Source: Verrucomicrobiaceae bacterium (GTDB taxonomy: Bacteria; Verrucomicrobiota; Verrucomicrobiia; Verrucomicrobiales; Akkermansiaceae). Taken from it: a DNA stretch of 5,652 nt. Under the pieces are notes generated by a model. That model did no database searches. It saw nothing but the letters and a program-made list of their open reading frames with translations, and was not told the origin of the DNA. How positions within the stretch are numbered: position 1 is the stretch's first letter; every line of letters starts with the position of its first letter. The stretch is from assembly GCA_027483005.1 (NCBI GenBank), contig JAIXVN010000140.1:1-5652 (forward strand), in the 5' to 3' direction. Both the position numbers and the translations under genes were made by a program. Positions 1 to 5,091 of the stretch are shown one piece after another.

Positions 1-60
1 TCGACAAATGTTGCCCATGCACACAAAGAGCACACGGAAGGGCTTGCGGTCGGCGTTCAT
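1..60 (-). CDS. Low-molecular-weight protein tyrosine phosphatase, N-terminal fragment (runs off left edge)
   Basis: Read leftward from an ATG at 60-58, the 20 codons to the window edge give MNADRKPFRVLFVCMGNICR. This is the opening beta-strand and P-loop of the LMW-PTP family: the C-x5-R signature is C14-M-G-N-I-C-R20. In this family C14 would be the nucleophile that forms the phospho-cysteine intermediate and R20 binds the phosphate. The fold is cytoplasmic and about 150 residues long, so roughly 130 residues, including the general-acid Asp loop, lie outside the window. The bacterial enzymes dephosphorylate phosphotyrosine (often partners of tyrosine kinases in polysaccharide export) or act on phospho-arginine; the fragment cannot say which. 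The start fits the family, in which the P-loop comes within the first ~15-20 residues. No good ribosome binding site precedes it. It diverges from the sulfatase-like gene, with 11 bases between the two starts. Confidence 0.85.
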   Translation of the reverse strand, partial: MNADRKPFRVLFVCMGNICR

Positions 61-66
61 GAGGGG
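61..66 (+). promoter_or_regulatory. Ribosome binding site of the sulfatase-like gene
   Basis: GAGGGG lies 5 bases before the ATG at 72, an acceptable Shine-Dalgarno sequence and spacing. It supports 72 over the in-frame ATG at 81. It occupies more than half of the 11-bp gap between the two divergent start codons. Confidence 0.55.
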
Positions 67-71
67 ATCAG

Positions 72-1715
72 ATGCCGTTCATGCTCTCCGTTCGCCGCTT
101 GGCCGCAATCGCAATCGCCCTGACCTGCGGACTTGGCAGGGCGGAGGAAAAGCGGCCGAACCTTGTGGTAATCCGATTTCATTTGCGATCAGGTCAGGAG
201 GAAATTCAGGACCTTTCCAATCACGGCGTTCGTTTTGAGAAATGTCTGACCTTTGGCCAATGGCCCTCTGAGTTCGCGTCGTTTTTGTCTGGGTGTCACC
301 CCTGTCGAGCGACTGGAGGCCGTGAAACCATCCGCCCGGATGTTCCGCTTTTGTCAGAAGCTTTCAAGTCAGCAGGCTATCGCACCGCGATCTTTGGTGA
401 GTGGGGGTTGGGTGAGTCCCTGCCATTCCGTCCGGAAGATCGTGGTTACTCGGAGTTTCTGGTGTGTGGAGGTCCCTCGGTCGCGTCTGCTCAAGACCGC
501 TGGGGAAATCGCGAGTCTGATCCGTGGCTTCGGGATCGCTCTGGGTGGTCGCAGCACAAAGGGAAGACTGAGGAAATCATCGCAACCGAAACCGTGAGGT
601 GGCTCGCCAGCCGCGCCGTAGCTCGTGAGCCTTTCTATCTCCAGTTGAATCTTCCTCGCATTTCTGAAATTGCCGCCGCGAGGGTCCTTGCCGAGTTGAA
701 GCGTCAAGGTCTGGAAAACAATACGATCACAGTGCTGATGAGAGAGTTTAGACCGGGGGGGCCTGATCCGGATATTACAGAGGATGTCAGCATCCGCTGG
801 CCTGATCATGTACCCGCTGGGAGAACCCTCAAGGGGCTGACCGCTGCCTTCGATCTTTTCCCTACTCTGGGTGGGCTCTGCCGCGTTCCTATGTTCAGGG
901 ATTGGAAAGGCGATGGGATCGATCTCTCGAAGTGGATTCTGGGAGACGAATCCCCTCTGCCGGAGCGGACATTTTTCCAATGGGATGGATTTCCTCGCTC
1001 TGAATCCCCGGATCGATACAAGTCGAATGATTTCACCATCCTATCGTCCGAATGGAGGCTCAAAGGCTTTGAACTCCTGAACCGTCGAACTTTTCACCGG
1101 GAGGATTTTGAGACCCATGAGAAAATCGTTTCGGATCTCTTATCCCAATACGGTTCATGGTGGCAGTCGATCCGACCGGCTCTTGTCGATCCCGCGCGTG
1201 CCATCGTTGGCGATGATCGTCAGAAGATCGTTCCTCTGACTTGGGGCGATTGGTGGCCCAGCCGTGAGTCCACAGACGCCAAAGGTCAGGAGACCTACCC
1301 GAATCAGGCCGCGCTTTCCAATCTCCTGGAAACCCTCGCCAATCCGGAAAAATCCAAGTCCCTGCCCAGCATCTCCGGCCACTGGAAACTCCACGCCAAC
1401 CAGAGCGGCCACTACCGCGTCATCCTGCGCAAGATTCCGGCTGAGGCCAGTGAGGAGGAGCGCACCCGGCTCGGTCAGTTTCAAGCGGGGGTCATCCATG
1501 TTCGTGCCGGAAAGTTCGAGATCAAGACCCAGCTGCTCAAGGGTGCGACCTCTGTTTCCCTGGGCGTGGATCTCAATGAGGGTCCGATCGAGCTGGAAGC
1601 CTGGACCGAGGGGCAGACCGGAGAAGGGAAGATTCTTGGGGCGTTTTTTGCCAGCGTCGAACGGGTCGGCGAACGCAAAATGCCGGACCCGGAGTGGAAA
1701 GTTCGGCCCAAATAG
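72..1715 (+). CDS. Exported sulfatase-family pseudoenzyme (arylsulfatase fold, active site lost)
   Basis: The protein has 547 residues. Residues 1-24 are a Sec signal peptide: RR at 8-9, hydrophobic LAAIAIAL, likely cleavage after GRA at 22-24. Sulfatase landmarks follow in family order: RPNLVVI (28-34), HGVRF (51-55), FLSG (71-74), AGYRTAIFGEWGLG (101-114), FYLQLNLP (188-195), GLENNTITVL (213-222), RWPDHVPAG (242-250), DLFPTL (261-266), DGIDL (281-285). Every catalytic element is altered. The DD metal pair after VVI is RFH. The C/S-x-P-x-R formylglycine site has no Cys or Ser nucleophile (GQWPSE, 62-67). GKWHLG is GEWGLG. The 'PH' His is gone (PRIS), SDNGG is MREFRPGG, and the loop carrying the later catalytic Lys appears deleted. 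Residues ~386-532 (PLTWGDWW, GHWKLHANQSGHYRVILRKIP) match the beta-rich accessory domain that follows some PVC arylsulfatases. Sulfatase activity is therefore unlikely; a binding or structural role is an inference. The frame is intact, so I do not call it a pseudogene. Confidence 0.8.
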   Translation: MPFMLSVRRLAAIAIALTCGLGRAEEKRPNLVVIRFHLRSGQEEIQDLSNHGVRFEKCLTFGQWPSEFASFLSGCHPCRATGGRETIRPDVPLLSEAFKSAGYRTAIFGEWGLGESLPFRPEDRGYSEFLVCGGPSVASAQDRWGNRESDPWLRDRSGWSQHKGKTEEIIATETVRWLASRAVAREPFYLQLNLPRISEIAAARVLAELKRQGLENNTITVLMREFRPGGPDPDITEDVSIRWPDHVPAGRTLKGLTAAFDLFPTLGGLCRVPMFRDWKGDGIDLSKWILGDESPLPERTFFQWDGFPRSESPDRYKSNDFTILSSEWRLKGFELLNRRTFHREDFETHEKIVSDLLSQYGSWWQSIRPALVDPARAIVGDDRQKIVPLTWGDWWPSRESTDAKGQETYPNQAALSNLLETLANPEKSKSLPSISGHWKLHANQSGHYRVILRKIPAEASEEERTRLGQFQAGVIHVRAGKFEIKTQLLKGATSVSLGVDLNEGPIELEAWTEGQTGEGKILGAFFASVERVGERKMPDPEWKVRPK

Positions 1716-1719
1716 AAAA

Positions 1720-1725
1720 TTGACA
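1720..1725 (+). promoter_or_regulatory. Possible -35 box upstream of the repeat protein gene
   Basis: A perfect TTGACA starts 4 bases after the sulfatase-like stop codon and 53 bases before the next ATG, in otherwise GC-rich DNA. No convincing -10 box lies 16-18 bases downstream; that position reads GCGGGT. It may mark an internal promoter for the 1773 gene, or be chance. Co-transcription from upstream is equally possible. Confidence 0.2.
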
Positions 1726-1772
1726 GAAACATTCAGGCGGCGGCGGGTTTTCAACTCCGTCAGCCTTCCATC

Positions 1773-3161
1773 ATGAAAAATCCCTGGATCCTCCCTGCCG
1801 CCGCCCTCCTCATTGGAGGCGCGGGTGGTTTCGTTGCCGGCAAGAACGGTGCACCCGCCGCGGCAACGCCTTCTGAAACGGCTTCATCCACCTCGCGTTC
1901 CAGTCGGGCCTCCGCAGGCACGTCGGGCGGTGAAAGCGGTCGCGGCGGCAATCGTGCCAAGTCGATTGAAGACATCCGCACCAAGCCCGGCCAGCTCGGT
2001 CGCATCCAGGCCCTGCTCGATTTCTATCAGAACCTCGACCCCACCCAACTCGAGGCGGAAGCCGCCAAGCTCGAAAATCTGCCGATCAACGAGCGCATCA
2101 TGGCCTCCATCCTCCTCTTCGGCCGCTGGGCGGAGACCGATCCTCTCGCTGCCATGGCCTACTCCGACAAGATGGGCATGGCCGGCATGTTCGCCAAGCC
2201 GACCATCCTCCAGGGCTGGGCCAGCACCGATCCCGAGAACGCCGCCAAGTATTTCGCCGAGCATCCGCGTGAATTCGCCATGATGGGCATGGGCCCGATG
2301 GGCGGCGGTCGCAACGGCGGCGGTGGTGGAGCCTCCCTGATCGCAGCGGAGTGGGCGAAGTCCAATCCAGAAGCCGCGCTCGCCTGGGCACAGACGCTCA
2401 AGGGAAATGACAAGGACCAGGCCATGAACTCCGTCGTTCGCGAGCTCGCGATGACCAGTCCCCAGAAGGCAGTCCAGCTCGCCACCACCATGGAAGGGGA
2501 GGCCAAAACCAACGCCTACGAATCGATCGCCGCCCAGTGGGGAGCCAAGAATTTCACCGAGGCCGAGGCCTGGATCAAGACCCTCCCGGCCGACCAGCAG
2601 GATGCCGCCATGGCCTCCGCGATCCGCAGCCTGGCTGCCCAGGACCCCCAGACCGCTTCGACCAAGATTGCCGCGATGACCGATGGCGATTCCAAGAATC
2701 GTGCGATCGGCGAAGTGGTCGATGCCTGGTCACGTGAGAATCCCGCCAAGGCTGCCGCTTGGCTGGCCACCCAGAACGCGGAAGCCTCCGGACGTGCCAT
2801 GCGCGAACTGATGGGCAACTGGGCCCGCCAGGATGATGCCGGTGCGCTTTCCTACCTCACTTCCCAGCCGGCCGGTGAAGCCCGTGACCAGGCCACCCAG
2901 GCCTACGTATGGAGCAACCGCTCATCCGATCCCAAGTCCGTGATCAGCTTGGCCGAATCCATCACCGACGAGGGCGATCGCCAACGTGCGGTCGGAGTGG
3001 CTGCCATGCAGTGGATGCAGACCGATCCGGAAGCCGCCAAGGCCTACATCCAGTCGTCCACCACGATCAGTGACGAAGCCAAGCAGCGCCTCCAGGAAGG
3101 TGGCGGCCGCGGCTTTGGCGGTCGAGGTGGCTTCGGCGGTGGCCGTCGCGGCGGAAACTGA
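1773..3161 (+). CDS. Signal-anchored helical-repeat (solenoid) protein with Gly/Arg-rich tail
   Basis: The protein has 462 residues and no recognised named family. Residues 1-23 form a signal peptide or anchor (MKNPWILPAAALLIGGAGGFVAGK) with a glycine-zipper-like core, so export or inner-membrane anchoring is expected. Residues 27-65 are a low-complexity Ala/Ser/Thr/Gly linker. From ~70 to ~440 a degenerate repeat of ~31 residues recurs. Its mark is W-A/x-x-x-D/N-P-x-x-A, at W119, W149, W194, A226, W256, A288, W319, W350, W380 and W414, about ten units. The unit looks like a helical hairpin (TPR/HEAT-like superhelix), normally a protein-binding scaffold. A Met/Gly-rich insert (170-187) interrupts the array between units 2 and 3. 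The last ~18 residues are Gly/Arg-rich with RGG-like steps. No catalytic motif is seen. The ATG at 1773 is the only plausible start, because the anchor begins directly there, but it has no clear Shine-Dalgarno. The gene is 57 bp after the sulfatase-like gene on the same strand. I recall similar repeat proteins in Verrucomicrobia, all of unknown function. Confidence 0.85.
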   Translation: MKNPWILPAAALLIGGAGGFVAGKNGAPAAATPSETASSTSRSSRASAGTSGGESGRGGNRAKSIEDIRTKPGQLGRIQALLDFYQNLDPTQLEAEAAKLENLPINERIMASILLFGRWAETDPLAAMAYSDKMGMAGMFAKPTILQGWASTDPENAAKYFAEHPREFAMMGMGPMGGGRNGGGGGASLIAAEWAKSNPEAALAWAQTLKGNDKDQAMNSVVRELAMTSPQKAVQLATTMEGEAKTNAYESIAAQWGAKNFTEAEAWIKTLPADQQDAAMASAIRSLAAQDPQTASTKIAAMTDGDSKNRAIGEVVDAWSRENPAKAAAWLATQNAEASGRAMRELMGNWARQDDAGALSYLTSQPAGEARDQATQAYVWSNRSSDPKSVISLAESITDEGDRQRAVGVAAMQWMQTDPEAAKAYIQSSTTISDEAKQRLQEGGGRGFGGRGGFGGGRRGGN

Positions 3162-3189
3162 GTTTCCCGGCCTTCATTTCCTTTCGAAC

Positions 3190-3224
3190 CATGAGGGGCT
3201 CATGCGTCGGCATGGGCCCTTTTT
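3190..3224 (+). terminator. Weak candidate hairpin after the repeat protein gene
   Basis: A perfect 6-bp stem CATGAG/CTCATG (3190-3195 with 3199-3204) has a GGG loop. A run of five T (3220-3224) follows 15 bases later. The T-run is too far for a classical intrinsic terminator, so it is only a candidate for transcript processing or attenuation before the next gene. Confidence 0.18.
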
Positions 3225-3301
3225 GATGACCGGGGGAGGTTTCGTGAAATCCCCTGTTCTTGAGGCTTGGAAAAGAAATCAACCCGGACCACAACCCCTC
3301 C

Positions 3302-3748
3302 ATGTTCAGCAGCAGCAAACTTACAGGCGAGCAAAAGGATGCCCTGGTCCGCTGGGCCGCCGAAGGGGCGACCATGTCGGACCTCCAGTGCCGCTTGAAG
3401 GAGGATTTCGACCTCACGGTCACCTACATGGACACCCGCTTCATCGTGCTCGATCTGAAGCTGGAGCTTCTCGAAGAAGCGAAGGAGCCCGAGAAGAAGG
3501 TCGAGGAGCCGGTCGCCGCTCCCGTTCCCACGGGCAAGGTGGTGGTGGAAATGGATCATCTCGCTCTGCCGGGTGCCCTGATCAGTGGTCGCGTCACCTT
3601 CAGTGATGGCCAGACCGGTGTGTGGATGCTCGATCAAACCGGCCGACCAGGCCTCGATCCCGATACGCCGGGTTATCGACCGACTCCGGAGGACATCGCC
3701 GAGTTTCAGGTCCAGCTGCGGGCCGTGGTTCAGAAGTCCGGTCTCTGA
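3302..3748 (+). CDS. Conserved hypothetical two-domain protein with HTH-like N-terminus
   Basis: From the ATG at 3302 the product is a soluble protein of 148 residues. Residues ~7-55 (LTGEQKDALVRWAAEGATMS, then DLQ...TYMDTRFIVLDLKLEL) are predicted to be helical. They have the spacing of a small helix-turn-helix: 'EQ...RWAAEG-T-x-DLQ' followed by a second helix ending in R46. Residues 56-78 are a charged Glu/Lys/Pro linker. Residues 79-148 form a second, beta-then-helix domain with the conserved-looking stretch LPGALISGRVTFSDG, then WMLDQTGRPGL and PGYRPTPEDIAEFQ. There is no signal peptide, so the protein is probably cytoplasmic. The frame is open upstream to a TTG at 3260, but the added residues (RLGKEINPDHNPS) look like translated leader and no Shine-Dalgarno supports either start. 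I recall the same architecture as an unnamed conserved protein in Verrucomicrobia. DNA binding is only suggested by the HTH-like pattern. It is the last of three codirectional genes, 140 bp after the repeat protein. Confidence 0.75.
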   Translation: MFSSSKLTGEQKDALVRWAAEGATMSDLQCRLKEDFDLTVTYMDTRFIVLDLKLELLEEAKEPEKKVEEPVAAPVPTGKVVVEMDHLALPGALISGRVTFSDGQTGVWMLDQTGRPGLDPDTPGYRPTPEDIAEFQVQLRAVVQKSGL

Positions 3749-3772
3749 GGAGAGGCAGATGACTGTCTTCCT

Positions 3773-3802
3773 TGGACTGCGGTGACAAGTCACCGCAGTC
3801 CA
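3773..3802. repeat. Perfect 14-bp inverted repeat between convergent genes (likely bidirectional terminator or REP-like element)
   Basis: TGGACTGCGGTGAC (3773-3786) and its exact reverse complement GTCACCGCAGTCCA (3789-3802) are separated only by AA. Allowing G-U pairs, the stem extends to 3769-3806, reaching the base next to the recF stop codon. It fills most of the 58-bp gap between the stop of the 3302 gene and the stop of recF, so transcripts from both sides would form the hairpin. There is no T-run on either side, so it is not a textbook intrinsic terminator. The length and perfection of the arms suggest either a convergent-gene terminator or barrier, or a copy of a dispersed palindromic repeat. 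Confidence 0.7.
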
Positions 3803-3806
3803 GGGG

Positions 3807-4862
3807 CTATGCCACGCTGCCTTCCTTCACGTTGAACCTCGCGAGCCCGGCAAGCTCCGGAGTTTCGTGGAGCCAGTCGAGGGTGGTGGTGGTGATCCAC
3901 TTCTGGGCCTTTTCGGGAAGGTGGCTCATGAGCGCGTTGCGGCGGGCGGGATCGAGTTCGCCGAAAATGTCGTCCATGAGATAGATCGGAAGCTTGCCGC
4001 CGAGTTGCTCTAACAGCTTGCCCTGGGCGAGCTTGAGGGCGAGGGCAAGGGTGCGTTGCTGACCCTCGCTGGCGAAATCCGAGGCGGCCATGCCGTGGAG
4101 GCGCAGCGAAAGGTCATCGCGATGCGGGCCGACCACGCACTGCCGCATCCGCTGCTCGCGCTCGCGGGCCTGGAGCAGGGAGGTGCGCAGGCAGGGGCCG
4201 CTGCCGGGGAGGTAGGTGAGGGTGAGCGGCTCGTCCTTGCCACTGACCGCGAGCTGGGCCTCGGCGGCGAGAGGTTCGAGGGCGGCGATGAGCTTTGCCC
4301 GGCTTTCCATCAGCTCGGTGCCGTGCTCGATCAGGATTTCCTCATACGACGCGATCTCGGCATCGCGCGGTCGGGATTCCTTGAGGAGCAGGCTTTTGGA
4401 TTTCAGCGCCCGCTTGTAGCGCGACCAAGCCCGGCGGTAGTTCGGATCGAGCTGGCTGCCGAGGAAATCGAGGTAGCGGCGCCGCACCTCACCCGGCCCG
4501 CGGACGAGTTCGAGGTCCTCGTTTCCCATCCACACGACCAGTCCGCCGTCGAGGAGGTAGCTGCTCTGGCCATCGCGCGCTTCGCCATCGACCTTCAGCT
4601 GGAGCCCGTCTTTCGAGAAACGGACGCGTCGCTCCTGTCCCCAGGCTTCACCGGCGATGCCGAAGCTGCCGCCGCCGAGTTTGGCAAGGGTCGCCATCCG
4701 TCGCGTTCGGGGCGATTGCAGGCGGGTCAGCACGCAGATCGCCTCAAGGATCGAGGTCTTTCCCTGGGCATTCTCGCCAAGGAACATCCCGCCCGCCGGA
4801 GGCAGCTCGATCGAGAGCCCGGAGAAGCATCGGAAGTCCAAAAGCCGCAGGTTGCGAACCAC
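3807..4862 (-). CDS. recF: DNA replication and repair ATPase RecF
   Basis: The product has 351 residues, within the normal RecF range of ~350-380. RecF is an SMC-like ABC ATPase that works with RecO and RecR to load RecA at single-strand gaps on stalled or damaged forks. The N-terminus VRNLRLLDFRCF matches the family opening 'L..L.L..FRN'. Walker A is GENAQGKT (29-36). The conserved GPHRDD is at 245-250. The ABC signature is SEGQQR (265-270), where many RecFs have SQGQQR. Walker B is IYLMDD (293-298), with the catalytic acid expected at D298 or next to it, and the D-loop GELDPARR is at 301-308. All ATPase elements are present. The start is a GTG at 4862; an in-frame TAA lies four codons upstream, so the start cannot move far. 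No Shine-Dalgarno is visible. The gene is not next to dnaA or dnaN here, unlike the classical arrangement, and is convergent with the 3302 gene. Confidence 0.96.
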   Translation of the reverse strand: MVRNLRLLDFRCFSGLSIELPPAGGMFLGENAQGKTSILEAICVLTRLQSPRTRRMATLAKLGGGSFGIAGEAWGQERRVRFSKDGLQLKVDGEARDGQSSYLLDGGLVVWMGNEDLELVRGPGEVRRRYLDFLGSQLDPNYRRAWSRYKRALKSKSLLLKESRPRDAEIASYEEILIEHGTELMESRAKLIAALEPLAAEAQLAVSGKDEPLTLTYLPGSGPCLRTSLLQAREREQRMRQCVVGPHRDDLSLRLHGMAASDFASEGQQRTLALALKLAQGKLLEQLGGKLPIYLMDDIFGELDPARRNALMSHLPEKAQKWITTTTLDWLHETPELAGLARFNVKEGSVA

Positions 4863-4900
4863 GCGCAGGGCTTAGGGCGAAAGCGGGCGGGGGGGAAGAG

Positions 4901-4928
4901 AGTTTTCAGGGTCAAGTTTTCAGTTTCA
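4901..4928. repeat. Two 14-bp tandem direct repeats upstream of recF
   Basis: AGTTTTCAGGGTCA (4901-4914) is followed immediately by AGTTTTCAGTTTCA (4915-4928), identical at 12 of 14 positions. The AT-rich pair sits 39-66 bases upstream of the recF start codon, in GC-rich surroundings. Read toward recF, the junction of the two units contains TTGACC (4915-4910), a possible -35 box, but no -10 box follows. It could be a promoter-proximal operator or a simple duplication. Confidence 0.45.
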
Positions 4929-4941
4929 AGGAAGAGGCAGG

Positions 4942-4977
4942 GACCCGGCCTCCGGAGGGGCCGGATGGGGGCGGGTC
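4942..4977. repeat. Nested GC-rich inverted repeat
   Basis: The outer arms GACCCG (4942-4947) and CGGGTC (4972-4977) enclose an inner pair, CCGGCC (4945-4950, sharing bases with the outer arm) and GGCCGG (4959-4964). The two pairings are partly alternative. There is no T-run. It lies in the 229-bp gap (4863-5091) between two leftward genes and may terminate the upstream transcript or be a chance GC-rich fold. Confidence 0.3.
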
Positions 4978-5029
4978 GCTTTCCAACGCAGGTCGAATGA
5001 ATGGACAGTTCCCTGGATGGGAGTCTCTC

Positions 5030-5052
5030 GCAGAGTCGCGGAGAATGCGGAG
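5030..5052. repeat. Short run of GCRGAG hexamers
   Basis: GCAGAG (5030-5035), GCGGAG (5038-5043) and GCGGAG (5047-5052) occur at 8- and 9-base steps in non-coding DNA. The pattern resembles the 'cgcagaggcgcagag'-type intergenic repeats I recall from several bacterial genomes, here as a short degenerate copy. Confidence 0.3.
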
Positions 5053-5091
5053 GGGGAGATTGAGTCCGCTGTGTCGAGGTTGACCTATAAC

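Noticed and set aside
17..20. Possible lipoprotein signal in the sulfatase-like protein (residues ALTC)
   Set aside because: Coordinates here are residue numbers. The lipobox would need a small residue at -1 and a favoured -3 residue; LTC fits poorly, while GRA at 22-24 is a good signal peptidase I site.
369..980. A 203-codon minus-strand frame inside the sulfatase-like gene
   Set aside because: The opposite strand carries recognisable sulfatase motifs in order. This frame shows no domain and is rich in Arg/Pro, as expected of a shadow frame.
72..1715. Calling the sulfatase-like gene a functional arylsulfatase or an outright pseudogene
   Set aside because: The nucleophile, metal ligands and catalytic Lys/His are absent, so activity is unlikely. 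The frame has no stops or frameshifts and keeps its signal peptide and fold motifs, so a pseudogene call is not supported either.
3260..3301. TTG at 3260 as the start of the HTH-like protein
   Set aside because: The added 14 residues do not resemble the start of a folded domain. The ATG at 3302 leads directly into the predicted first helix.
2986..3606. A 206-codon + strand frame spanning the end of the repeat protein and the start of the next gene
   Set aside because: It overlaps two better-supported genes in another frame and its product is Arg/Gly/Pro-rich without motifs.
4056..5000. A 314-codon open frame on the + strand, antisense to recF
   Set aside because: It is the mirror of the strongly supported recF gene in GC-rich DNA. 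Its translation is low-complexity, Ala/Gly/Glu/Leu-rich and matches no family.
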